Shown: piece after piece, positions 47,719 through 56,403 of the stretch | How the letters are laid out: each line of letters begins with the position of its first letter | Position numbering within the stretch: position 1 is the first letter of the stretch | From: Phaeobacter sp. G2 | GTDB lineage: Bacteria; Pseudomonadota; Alphaproteobacteria; Rhodobacterales; Rhodobacteraceae | Direction of reading: 5' to 3' | Assembly: GCA_025163595.1 (NCBI GenBank) | Contig: CP104100.1 | Coordinates: 3,410,001 to 3,474,000, forward strand | Length of the DNA: 64,000 bases | Made by a program: the position numbers and the translations under genes | Notes under the pieces: generated by a model | The model's input: only the letters and a program-made list of their open reading frames with translations | Database searches by the model: none | What the model was told of the DNA's origin: nothing

Positions 47719-50094
47719 TCAGCGCTCAGTGAACTTCAGCTCGATCCGGCGGTTTTGAGCTCGGGCCTCCGGGGTATCATCGGTATTCACTGGCTGGAAC
47801 TCTCCAAAACCATTGGCCGCCAGGCGATCCGGCGCAATGCCTAGGTTTTCGATCATAAAGCGCACCACCGACAGCGCCCTGCCCTGGCTGAGTTCCCAGT
47901 TATCGCTGTATTTTTCGCTGCCTGCCATGGCCGTATTGTCGGTGTGACCATCCACCCGGATGATCCAGTTCAGCTCTGGTGGGATCTCGGCGGCGACGCT
48001 CTGCAAGATCTTCGCCACCTTGGTGATCTCGCCCTTGCCCGCGCTGGACAGATCTGCACTGCCCGAGGCAAACAGCACCTCAGAGGCAAAGACAAAGCGG
48101 TCGCCCTCGATCCGAACACCCTCCTGGCTGCCCAGAACATTGCGCAGGCGTCCAAAGAACTCTGAGCGGTAGCGCTCCAACTCCTCAGCCTTGGTTTCCA
48201 GGCTCTCTGCCTTGCTGGCCAATTCTGCTGCCTCAACCTCCAGCCGTTTGCGTTCGCTTTCTTCCAGCAGGCGGCGGCGGCGCTCTTCTGAGGCGGCCCG
48301 TGCCAAGGCCGAGTTCAAATCCTGACCGAGGTTCTGCAACTGCACCTGCTGCGCCGCATCGCGCGCTTGGTAGTCGTCCAAAATGGCCTGCAGCCCACCC
48401 AATTGCTCGCGCAGGGCAGCAACCTGCTGGTTCAACAGCGCAGTCTCGCGCTGCGCTTCGGCTGAGACGGTTTTCTGATCTGCCAAGGCGGCCTGGGCCT
48501 GGGCCAAAAGAGCCGCCCGGTCCTGCGCCAGGTTGCGATCCGTTTTGGCACTACTTTCAGCCTCTTGCTGGGCATTTAAGGCCGCCAGAAGCCGTTGCTG
48601 CAAAACCGCCTGATCGCTGGCCGCCGCCTGGGCATTTTCCAAAGCATCCAGCGCTTCCAGCAGGCGCAGCTCAACCGAGGCACGTTCCTCAGCGGTTGAA
48701 CTGGCAGCGCGGCGGGCAGCTGCCAGTTCGTTCTGCGCCTGCAGCAGTTCTGCCTCTAGCCCGGACATCACCGAGGCCGTATCGGCCTGCAAACGGGCCA
48801 GTTGCGTCGCAATCTCAAGCTGGGCCTCTTCTGCCTCAGCCCGTTGTGCCGCCAGTTGCTGCTCCAACTGCAAGACCGTTTCGGCCTGCTGCCGCTGCAG
48901 GTTGGCCAGCTCGCTTTGATACTGGGTTTCAGTCTCCACATTGGCGGCGCGTTGCCGCGCCAGCTCTGCCTCTAGTGCTGCCTTGTTTTCAGCGGCCAAG
49001 CGGCGGGCGCCGTCCAGCTCAGCATTCAGACGCTCTTGTGTGGCATTGCTATCCTGACGCAGCCGGTTCAGCTCGATTTCAAGCGCTGCGACACGGCCTT
49101 CGGCGGCGGATTGTGAGACCTGCATCTGCGCCAGCACTCGCGTCAGACGTTCGGCCAGCTCATCCCGCTGCTGCCCCTGCGCCTTGGCCGTCTCCAGGGT
49201 TGTCAGGGCCTGTTCCAGATCGCTGTTCAACTGTTCCTTGGCCTGTTCAGCCGCCGCCAACAGCGTCAGCGTATCCTCCGCCTCCTGCCGCTGACGTTCC
49301 AGCGACAGGGTCATCGCCGTCAATTCTGCATCCGCAGTTTCAAGACGCGCCCGCAGGGCTTCGGCGGCGGCGGCTTCGACAAGACGGGCTTCTTCTTCGG
49401 CACTCAGCTGCGCGGTCAAGGCCGATACCGTGCTTTCCTGCTGCGCGCCCTGCGCCTCAAGATCAGCGATCAGCGCCTCCAGGGCTTCGCGTTTGGCCGC
49501 CGCCAGGCGGGCGTTTTCAACACCGGCATCAATCTCTTCGCGTGCCTGGGCCAGGGCGATATTCATCGCCTCCGCTTCACTCAGCAAGGTGCTGCGCTCC
49601 AGCTCAAGGGCGTCCCGGTTTTCAGTCAGCTCCGCAATCCGCGCCTCAGCAGCATCCCGCCCGGCAATAAAACTCGCTACCTGCGCCTCAAAGGCGGTGA
49701 TCTGGCTTTGTGCCTGCGCCAGAGCCGCCCGTTGCTGATCCCGGTCAGCCGTCAGCCCGGCAATCACCGCGCGCTGCTGGTCCAAGGCGTTTTGCGCCTG
49801 CGCCAGATCGCTTTGTGTGGTGGAAAGCGTCGAGCTGAGCGCCCCGAGCCGCGCATTCAGGCGGCTGTTGTCGCGTTCTTCCAGTCCCAGTGCATTGGCC
49901 AGCGCCTGCACCTCGGATGACAGATCATCCAGCTCGCTTTCCTGGCCGCTGATGGTCTCGCGCAGCACAAATTGCACCACCATAAAGATGGTCAGCAAGA
50001 ACATCAGAACCAACAACAGGCCCGTCATGGCATCGACAAAACCGGGCCAGATAGAACTCTGAAATCGCTGCCCGCTGCGCCGCGACAGGGCCAT
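47719..50094 (-). CDS. Giant coiled-coil MotB/OmpA-like protein
   Basis: The 791-residue protein has one N-terminal membrane helix (about 19-47) containing Asp21 in GFVDAMTGLLLVLMFLLTIF, which lines up with the ion-carrying Asp of MotB/ExbD/TolR. Residues about 50-650 are almost unbroken Ala/Glu/Gln/Leu-rich coiled coil. Residues about 660-791 form an OmpA/MotB peptidoglycan-binding domain with VDGHTDNTAM, then LSQGRALSVVRFMIE and NRRIELKF. It follows its partner by three bases. It resembles a proton-driven stator with an abnormally long periplasmic arm. Confidence 0.85.
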   Translation of the reverse strand: MALSRRSGQRFQSSIWPGFVDAMTGLLLVLMFLLTIFMVVQFVLRETISGQESELDDLSSEVQALANALGLEERDNSRLNARLGALSSTLSTTQSDLAQAQNALDQQRAVIAGLTADRDQQRAALAQAQSQITAFEAQVASFIAGRDAAEARIAELTENRDALELERSTLLSEAEAMNIALAQAREEIDAGVENARLAAAKREALEALIADLEAQGAQQESTVSALTAQLSAEEEARLVEAAAAEALRARLETADAELTAMTLSLERQRQEAEDTLTLLAAAEQAKEQLNSDLEQALTTLETAKAQGQQRDELAERLTRVLAQMQVSQSAAEGRVAALEIELNRLRQDSNATQERLNAELDGARRLAAENKAALEAELARQRAANVETETQYQSELANLQRQQAETVLQLEQQLAAQRAEAEEAQLEIATQLARLQADTASVMSGLEAELLQAQNELAAARRAASSTAEERASVELRLLEALDALENAQAAASDQAVLQQRLLAALNAQQEAESSAKTDRNLAQDRAALLAQAQAALADQKTVSAEAQRETALLNQQVAALREQLGGLQAILDDYQARDAAQQVQLQNLGQDLNSALARAASEERRRRLLEESERKRLEVEAAELASKAESLETKAEELERYRSEFFGRLRNVLGSQEGVRIEGDRFVFASEVLFASGSADLSSAGKGEITKVAKILQSVAAEIPPELNWIIRVDGHTDNTAMAGSEKYSDNWELSQGRALSVVRFMIENLGIAPDRLAANGFGEFQPVNTDDTPEARAQNRRIELKFTER

Positions 50095-50097
50095 GGT

Positions 50098-51312
50098 CTA
50101 GTCCTCGCCTTGCAGAAAGGTGGAGCCGGCGCTCTGCTCGGGCTCTGGCGCCTGGCGCTCGCGCCCACGGGGCACTGCAAAGGCCTTGACCATAAGGTCG
50201 ATATCTTTGCGCAACTCTGCCAGGCTTTCCTGGCGACCGGCGGAAATCTCTTCCAGGATGCGAAGCATCTGCACATCGATTGAGCGCAACCTCATACGGC
50301 TTTCGGCATCCATGCCAACATCGCCATGGGCGCGCATGATCTCGGTCAGGGTCTCCTGCCCCACCGCAACCCGGTCCAGCGCGCTGGAAATGCTCGCCGC
50401 CTGGTCCTGACGGGCGTTCATATCGGTTATCGCATCCACCAGCTGGGACAGCTTGTTGTCGATCTCTGCCCGACTAGAGGCATTCTGGGCAAACATCGCC
50501 TGCAGCGCATCCATCTGCTCCGCCATGGTGTCCAGCACCTCAGAGACCACGCCGGTTTCACCACCGCCGCCCTCCTCGCCTGAGGAAAAGCTGACCCGGG
50601 TGAAGGAAGACAGCCATTCCTCCAGCTCGCGGTAAAACCGGTTTTGACCGTGTCCGGCAAACAGCTCCAGCAAGCCAACAATCAGCGATCCCGCCAGCCC
50701 CAAGAGAGACGAGGCAAAGGCAACCCCCATGCCGCCCAGCTGGGCCTCAAGCCCGGTCATCAGACGGTTAAACACCGCAATGCTTTCTTCGCCCTCCTGC
50801 GGGGCCAGGCTGCGAATGGTATCCACCACCGCAGGAACCGTGGTTGCAAGACCATAAAATGTACCCAAAAGGCCAAGAAAAATCAACAGGTTGACGATGT
50901 AGCGCGTGATCTCGCGCTCTTCATCCACCCGCTGCGCTACGGAATCCAGGATGGAACGTGTCGAAGACGAGCCCAACTGCATCCGGGCCGCCCGCGAGCG
51001 CAGCAGCGCCGCCAGGGGCGCCAGCAGCGAGGGCGCACGGTTCTCCCCGCGGCTGCCACCAGAGGCAAAGCTTTCGATCCAGCGCACCGAGCCAATCAGC
51101 TGCAGCACCTGCCAGAAACAGGAGAGAACGCCGATGACAAAAACAAAGACAATAAAGCCGTTGAGCCAGGGATTAGCCTGAAACACCGGCAGCACCTTGG
51201 GCAGGGCGACAAAGATGCCAAAGCCTGCAAGGCCAAGGGCGATCAGCATCAGGATGATTTGCCGAACGGGTTGCGAGAACTGCGGCCTGGTCTTGCGTTC
51301 GGTATGGGCCAT
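50098..51312 (-). CDS. MotA/TolQ/ExbB-like proton channel protein
   Basis: The 404-residue inner-membrane protein has helices at about 17-37, 47-70, 138-165 and 195-220. The conserved block LLIFLGLLGTFYGLATTVPA, then GVAFASSLLGLAGSLIVGLL matches the MotA/TolQ/ExbB core. The C-terminal 150 residues are cytosolic with helical regions and a Ser/Glu/Gly-rich linker. Together with the downstream gene (three bases away) it should form an ion-conducting stator complex of 5:2 type. No flagellar, Tol or Ton genes are near. The target of its force is unknown. Confidence 0.85.
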   Translation of the reverse strand: MAHTERKTRPQFSQPVRQIILMLIALGLAGFGIFVALPKVLPVFQANPWLNGFIVFVFVIGVLSCFWQVLQLIGSVRWIESFASGGSRGENRAPSLLAPLAALLRSRAARMQLGSSSTRSILDSVAQRVDEEREITRYIVNLLIFLGLLGTFYGLATTVPAVVDTIRSLAPQEGEESIAVFNRLMTGLEAQLGGMGVAFASSLLGLAGSLIVGLLELFAGHGQNRFYRELEEWLSSFTRVSFSSGEEGGGGETGVVSEVLDTMAEQMDALQAMFAQNASSRAEIDNKLSQLVDAITDMNARQDQAASISSALDRVAVGQETLTEIMRAHGDVGMDAESRMRLRSIDVQMLRILEEISAGRQESLAELRKDIDLMVKAFAVPRGRERQAPEPEQSAGSTFLQGED

Positions 51313-51389
51313 ATTCGGTGTGATCCTGTCAGGTTTTCAGCTCAATTCCCTTCGGAGCTTAAAGGCAAAGAGACAAAAGCAACAAGGCT

Positions 51390-51920
51390 TTATGCCGTAA
51401 TTTCCCGCACACGCATCATCAACCACTCCAGTTCGGCGTCGCCCAGGCCAATCTCGCTGAGATGTTCAGCCGTATTGTACAGATATTCGGTATTGGGACC
51501 ACGCCCGCCCACCGCAGTGGCGATGATCTGCGCCTGGTTTTCCAGCGCCATCCCCCCGCAATACTGCACGTGATGCGGATCGATGACATAGGTCACGGCC
51601 TCAACCTCTTCACCTGTGTGCAATGCAACCGTCAGATCACGTTCCAGATAGGCCGAGGAAACCAGTTCACGTTCGCGCAGATAGGCCAGGGTTTGGTCCT
51701 CTTCACCGGCGGCAACCGCCAGTGCCAGCCCGTGGCATTGCGATCCTTTGACCTCATCCAGGGCAAGCACCAGTCCTGGCGCCTCTTCGCTGCCCCGGTG
51801 GTGAATCGAAGTCATGCAAAAAGAACGCGCATAGCCCTGTAGGGTTGCTACCTCGCGGCGCGCCACCGGAAACCCCGGGTTCCACAGCAGCGATCCATAT
51901 CCGAATACCCACATTGTCAT
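51390..51920 (-). CDS. ChaC-like gamma-glutamylcyclotransferase
   Basis: The 176-residue enzyme has the substrate loop VFGYGSLLWNPGF at the N-terminus, YARSFCMTSIHHRGSEEAPG, then GLVLALDEVKGSQCHGLAL, all typical of ChaC-type enzymes that break glutathione to 5-oxoproline and Cys-Gly. The catalytic Glu is expected around EEDQTLAYLREREL. Length is normal. It is divergent from the DUF2125 gene by 71 bases. Confidence 0.92.
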   Translation of the reverse strand: MTMWVFGYGSLLWNPGFPVARREVATLQGYARSFCMTSIHHRGSEEAPGLVLALDEVKGSQCHGLALAVAAGEEDQTLAYLRERELVSSAYLERDLTVALHTGEEVEAVTYVIDPHHVQYCGGMALENQAQIIATAVGGRGPNTEYLYNTAEHLSEIGLGDAELEWLMMRVREITA

Positions 51921-51991
51921 GATCTATGGCCCTTTTTATCCGCCGCCTATAAACAGCAAAATGCAGGCTAGAAAAAGAGGGTCTTTGCAGA

Positions 51992-53002
51992 ATGCGACTG
52001 CTGAAATGGCTCAGCCTTGGGGCGGCTGTCTGGATAGTGTACTGGGGGCTGGCGGCCTGGGGCCTGCGCGCGGGCTTTGAGGCCTGGTTTGACGAACAGC
52101 AACGACAGGGCTGGCAGGTCTCTTATGGGCCAATGACCACCGATGGATTTCCGGCCCGCCATGTCACCCGCCTGAACCAACCGCTGCTGGCCGATCCCGG
52201 CACCGGCGCGGCCTGGAGCGCCGATTGGATCGAATTTGACAGCCCGGCCCTCTGGCCCGGTGCACAAAGCCTGCGGTTTCCCGCAACGCCGCAACACTAT
52301 TCCTTTTTTGACCAGACCCGCAGTGTGACGGCAGAGCAAATGCGCGCGGATCTGCAACTGGCCCCCGGGCTGGCGCTGGAACTGGAAAAGCTGTCGCTGA
52401 CCAGCCAGGATTGGCAGATCAGCGATGCCTCTGGCGTCATCTGGCAGGCGCAGGACCTGTTGCTGGAGATGCGGCAGCTAGCGCAGGCCGAACAATACCA
52501 CCTCACTGCCGTGGCGACGCATTTTGCTCCCCGGGGGCTATTGCGCACAGGTTTTAGCGGTTTAAGCCCCACAAGGGAGGATCTGCCGCCGCGGTTTGAT
52601 GCTCTGCGCCTGCGCGCAGATCTGGGGTTTGATACCCCCTGGGATCGGCGCGCCATCGAATTGCGACGCCCACAGCTGCGCCAGATCAACCTGGCTCTGG
52701 CCGAGGCTCATTGGGGAGATATGCTGTTCCGGGCAACTGGAGCGCTGGAAGTTGATGAGACAGGCCGTCTGAGCGGCGCGCTGGATCTGCGCGCGGAAAA
52801 CTGGCCCGCCATTCTGGACATGGCTGAGCGCCTGAGCCTGCTGCCACCAAGCAGTCGCAGAGCGGTGGAGAAAGTCCTGGCGCTGTTTTCGACCGGAACC
52901 GGGCGCGCCGCAAAGATCGACATCTCTTTGCGCTTTAAGCAGGGGCAGGTCTGGGCTGGCCCGCTGCCACTTGGCACGGCACCGCTTTTGGTTCTTCGCT
53001 GA
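51992..53002 (+). CDS. DUF2125 family exported or membrane-anchored protein
   Basis: The 336-residue protein has an N-terminal hydrophobic stretch (LGAAVWIVYWGLAAWGLR) followed by a WxVxYGPMTTDGFP-like strand, matching DUF2125 of alphaproteobacteria. Most of it is beta-rich and should lie in the periplasm, resembling AsmA-type repeats (VDETGRLSGALDLRAENWPA). The function is unknown, and outer-membrane lipid upkeep is a plausible guess. No operon partner is seen. Confidence 0.87.
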   Translation: MRLLKWLSLGAAVWIVYWGLAAWGLRAGFEAWFDEQQRQGWQVSYGPMTTDGFPARHVTRLNQPLLADPGTGAAWSADWIEFDSPALWPGAQSLRFPATPQHYSFFDQTRSVTAEQMRADLQLAPGLALELEKLSLTSQDWQISDASGVIWQAQDLLLEMRQLAQAEQYHLTAVATHFAPRGLLRTGFSGLSPTREDLPPRFDALRLRADLGFDTPWDRRAIELRRPQLRQINLALAEAHWGDMLFRATGALEVDETGRLSGALDLRAENWPAILDMAERLSLLPPSSRRAVEKVLALFSTGTGRAAKIDISLRFKQGQVWAGPLPLGTAPLLVLR

Positions 53003-53177
53003 GAGCAAAACAGCCGGACTGTCTGTAGCCGCCCGACTGGCTAACTGGCTAACTGGGAAGTGGCGGGCCAGAAGCACCAAAACACAGGGCAAAATTGAAC
53101 AAATCCACAAAACAGCGGCGGGCTCCCGCCTGATTGGCGGTATTCTTGCAGAATGCCACGTCTCAGTTGGGCCGGGC

Positions 53178-53196
53178 GCCGCGCCTATGGCGCGGC
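53178..53196. repeat. GC-rich hairpin between DUF2125 and extensin genes
   Basis: gccgcgcc and ggcgcggc close over tat within a 278-base spacer that also has a 5-bp gcggg/cccgc stem near 53118. Both neighbours converge here, so it may stop transcription. There is no T-run. Confidence 0.5.
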
Positions 53197-53280
53197 GCGG
53201 CACCGCCCGTGGCTAAAAATTCACAGAAAACAACCCATTGGCCGTGATGCAACCCTGGGCGCAGGTGCCGCCCGTTCTGC

Positions 53281-54243
53281 TTAGCGGCAATAGGAACCGC
53301 TGCGGTAACTGGCAACATCCAGATGGAAATGGTCGCGGTGATAGCGGTCTGCTTCGGGGCCGAGCACAGTGCCAAAGGGGCCACAGGCCGCCTTCCAGAT
53401 CCGCGTCAACGGTTTGCGGGTTTGGCGCGCCCCCCAGCCATGGAGCACTGTTACCAGTGTGCCGTCCTCCAGCTTGAAGCCGGAAATATCAATCGCCTTG
53501 CCCCGCCCATGTTCCGAGATCCGCGCCCCGGGGCGATTGTTGCGGGGACGGCAGGCATAATGCGCCGCGACGCGCAGGCTAACAACCTTGTTGCGGCGAC
53601 CAAAGGCGGTTTCTACATCCTTGGACACCCAGCGTTTCAACGCATCAGCCGTCTCGCAAGTCATCACCGAGGCCTGGCTCAGCCTGACCCCCGCGACAGA
53701 GGTCACGCGCACCGCATCCCGCGCACCACAGCCCGGCAGGGCTGCCGCCACTTCGCCAACCGCCTTACCCTGGATTTCAATGTCGCCACAGACAGAGCCT
53801 TTGCGCAGCCGGCGCCGTTTGAACAAAGCCTGTTCAAAAATGGTATCCGGGCGCACTAAAGGCACCAGGGACTGATCCAACACCGGCGGCACCAGATCCG
53901 CAGATAAATCGGCAGCGGCCAGAATTTGGGCTGAAACCGGACGCTCAACAGGGCGCAGACCGCCCCCCAAGGCTGGACCACCCTGTTCGAGATCCGCCAG
54001 GGCAGCAACCGAGGACTGCGGCAGCACCGCCGCCGAGGCTGCACTCCCGGACAAGGGGCGATCAATCGGGCGCAACGAGACCTCTGGTGCCGAAGCGTGC
54101 AGCGGGGCCAGACCCGCAACACAGAGCAGCCCAGCAGCCAAAGCCGCGTTCCCGGCCCCGGTCCTGGCCCCGTTCATACCACAGTCGCGAGCCCAGACCC
54201 TGACCCGCACAACTGCCGCCTGAAAACGCCCCCATCCGATCAT
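53281..54243 (-). CDS. Extensin-like C-terminal domain protein
   Basis: The 320-residue protein has a hydrophobic leader (about residues 30-50, cleavage near ASA), a Pro/Ala-rich middle, and an extensin-C domain from about 145 with CGDIEIQGKAVGEVA, then GCGARDAVRVTSVAGV and YACRPRNNRPGARISEHGRG. The SEHGRGKAIDISGF and HRDHFHLDVA blocks carry His/Asp residues like those of peptidoglycan LAS-type peptidases, so wall hydrolysis is possible. Its ATG overlaps the prephenate dehydrogenase stop (ATGA), which supports this start. Confidence 0.88.
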   Translation of the reverse strand: MIGWGRFQAAVVRVRVWARDCGMNGARTGAGNAALAAGLLCVAGLAPLHASAPEVSLRPIDRPLSGSAASAAVLPQSSVAALADLEQGGPALGGGLRPVERPVSAQILAAADLSADLVPPVLDQSLVPLVRPDTIFEQALFKRRRLRKGSVCGDIEIQGKAVGEVAAALPGCGARDAVRVTSVAGVRLSQASVMTCETADALKRWVSKDVETAFGRRNKVVSLRVAAHYACRPRNNRPGARISEHGRGKAIDISGFKLEDGTLVTVLHGWGARQTRKPLTRIWKAACGPFGTVLGPEADRYHRDHFHLDVASYRSGSYCR

Positions 54244-55160
54244 GGTTTATGCGCCCGGCCAAAGTCAGCCGCAGCAGTGTCCTGCCCGGCTTCGATAATG
54301 CCGCGACGGATGGCACGGGTACGGGTAAAGTAATCATGCAGGTGATCCCCGTCACCGGTACGGATGGCCCGTTGCAGCGCAAAGAGCTCTTCGGTGAAGC
54401 GGCCAAGGATTTCCAGCGTCGCCTCTTTGTTGGTCAAAAAGACATCGCGCCACATGGTCGGATCCGAAGCGGCAATCCGGGTGAAATCACGAAAGCCCGC
54501 CGCCGAATATTTGATCACTTCGCTATCGGTCACCCGGCGCAGATCGTCCGCCACCCCAACCATGGTATAGGCGATAAGATGCGGCGCATGGCTGGTCACG
54601 GCCAGCACCAGATCATGGTGATCGGCATCCATTTCATCAACATTGGCGCCCATCCCTTCCCAAAGCGCACGCATGCGCGCAACCGCCTCTTCGTCACTGC
54701 CTTCAACCGGAACCAGCAGGCTCCAGCGGTTATCAAACAGCTCGGCAAAGCCCGCTTCAGGGCCGGAATGTTCAGTGCCGGCCAGGGGATGCGCCGGGAC
54801 AAAATGAACGCCATCGGGGATATGCGGCGCCACAGCTTCGATCACATGGCCCTTGACCGATCCCACATCTGACACAGTTGCACCGGGTTTGAGCAACGGT
54901 CCAATTTCGGCCATGACTGGCCCCATGGCCCCTACGGGCACACAGAGCACCACCAGATCAGCATCCGCGACGGCCTCGGCGGCGCTGTCGCAGACGCGAT
55001 CACACAGCCCGATGCGCCGGGCGGTTTCGCGAGTTTCGGCGCTACGGGCATAGCCCGTGACCTCGCCCGCCAAGCCGCGCCGTTTCATCGCCCAGAACAT
55101 TGAGGAGGCAATCAGGCCCAGACCAATCAGCGCCACCCGGTTGTAGACAACCTCACTCAT
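54240..55160 (-). CDS. tyrC: Prephenate/arogenate dehydrogenase
   Basis: The 306-residue enzyme starts with the NAD-binding [15 protein letters not shown], has [38 protein letters not shown] and [18 protein letters not shown], all family blocks of the TyrA dehydrogenase. It oxidises prephenate or arogenate toward tyrosine. It overlaps hisC by four bases upstream and the extensin gene downstream, giving a hisC-tyrC-extensin operon, the first two of which are a known pairing because HisC can also transaminate aromatic acids. Confidence 0.94.
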   Translation of the reverse strand: MSEVVYNRVALIGLGLIASSMFWAMKRRGLAGEVTGYARSAETRETARRIGLCDRVCDSAAEAVADADLVVLCVPVGAMGPVMAEIGPLLKPGATVSDVGSVKGHVIEAVAPHIPDGVHFVPAHPLAGTEHSGPEAGFAELFDNRWSLLVPVEGSDEEAVARMRALWEGMGANVDEMDADHHDLVLAVTSHAPHLIAYTMVGVADDLRRVTDSEVIKYSAAGFRDFTRIAASDPTMWRDVFLTNKEATLEILGRFTEELFALQRAIRTGDGDHLHDYFTRTRAIRRGIIEAGQDTAAADFGRAHKP

Positions 55161-56248
55161 GCGGCACCCTGCTGTGTTTTGAACTCAGAAATGGCCTTAA
55201 TCAGCCGGTGGCAGGCCGCCTCGTCACCAATGGTGATGCGCAATGCGGCGGGCAGGTTATAGCCGCCCACCCGGCGCACAATCAGCCCCTGGGTTTGCAG
55301 GTAAGTGTCACAGGCCTCAGCCTCGGTCTGGCTGGCAAACCGCGCCAGAATGAAATTGGTGCAGGAGGTATCCGACGCCACCCCCAGCTCTGCCAGCGCC
55401 GCCGCCAACCAGCTGCGCCATTTGGCGTTTTCATTGCGGCAATGGTCGATATAGGCGCGATCACGCACTGCGACCTCTGCCCCGGCCAGGGCTGTGGCAG
55501 AGACATTAAAAGGCCCGCGCACCCGGTTCAGCACATCAATAATGGCTGCTGGGCCATAGCCCCAGCCAACCCGCGCGCCGCCCAATCCGTAAATCTTGGA
55601 AAAGGTCCGCGTCATAAAGATGTTGTCCCGGGTCGCAATCAGATCCGCGCCAGCGTCAAAGCCTTCGACATATTCCGCGTAGGCACCATCCAATACCAAC
55701 AGCACGCCTTTGGGCAGCCCATCGGCGAGACGAGCAACCTCAGCGGCAGAAATCATCGTGCCGGTGGGATTGTTGGGGTTGGCGATAAACACCAGCTTGG
55801 TATGTTCCGAACATCCCGCCAGTAGGGCGTCCACATCGGTCACCCGCTCACGCTCCTTGACCTCGACCGGCGTGGCACCAGCGGCCAGAGCACTGATGCG
55901 ATACATGGCAAACCCATGTTCGGTATAGAGCACCTCATCACCGGGACCTGCAAAACACTGGCACAAAAAGGCGATGATCTCATCGCTGCCCGCACCACAG
56001 ATGATCTGCTCCGGGTTCAGTCCCTCGACTTCACCAATGGCCTGACGCAGGGCCTGATGGTCCGAGCTGGGATAGCGATGCATATTTGCCGCCGCCTCTT
56101 GCATGGCTGTAATCGCAAGCGGGCTTGGCCCCAGTGGGTTTTCATTGGAGGAGAGCTTTACGGTGTTGCTCACCCCCGCCACATGGGCCGCGCCGCTCTG
56201 ATAGAGAGCGATATCCATAATACCGGGCTGCGGCGTAATCTGGGTCAT
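55157..56248 (-). CDS. hisC: Histidinol-phosphate aminotransferase
   Basis: From the Met at 56248 (with aaggag upstream) the enzyme has 363 residues. It has [14 protein letters not shown], the PLP-phosphate block [25 protein letters not shown], and the PLP-lysine segment [17 protein letters not shown]. It transfers an amino group to imidazole acetol phosphate; next to tyrC it may also serve phenylalanine and tyrosine. The four-base overlap with tyrC shows an operon. Confidence 0.97.
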   Translation of the reverse strand: MTQITPQPGIMDIALYQSGAAHVAGVSNTVKLSSNENPLGPSPLAITAMQEAAANMHRYPSSDHQALRQAIGEVEGLNPEQIICGAGSDEIIAFLCQCFAGPGDEVLYTEHGFAMYRISALAAGATPVEVKERERVTDVDALLAGCSEHTKLVFIANPNNPTGTMISAAEVARLADGLPKGVLLVLDGAYAEYVEGFDAGADLIATRDNIFMTRTFSKIYGLGGARVGWGYGPAAIIDVLNRVRGPFNVSATALAGAEVAVRDRAYIDHCRNENAKWRSWLAAALAELGVASDTSCTNFILARFASQTEAEACDTYLQTQGLIVRRVGGYNLPAALRITIGDEAACHRLIKAISEFKTQQGAA

Positions 56249-56403
56249 ACTTCGGGCTCCTTGGTTCCCCCCCGTAATAGCGAGGCGCAAGCCAATGGGA
56301 AAGCCGCAAGATGCCCCCTCTCAAATCCAGCTGCGTCAGATCCACCGCCGGGAGAAGGCGCCAAAGAGCCGCCCATTGCACAGCTCCCCGCGCCCCCGGC
56401 TGA

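Noticed and set aside
47719..51312. Zorya-type phage defence (ZorA/ZorB)
   Set aside because: The stator-like pair is similar in kind, but no ZorC, ZorD or ZorE gene is near, and the neighbours are housekeeping.
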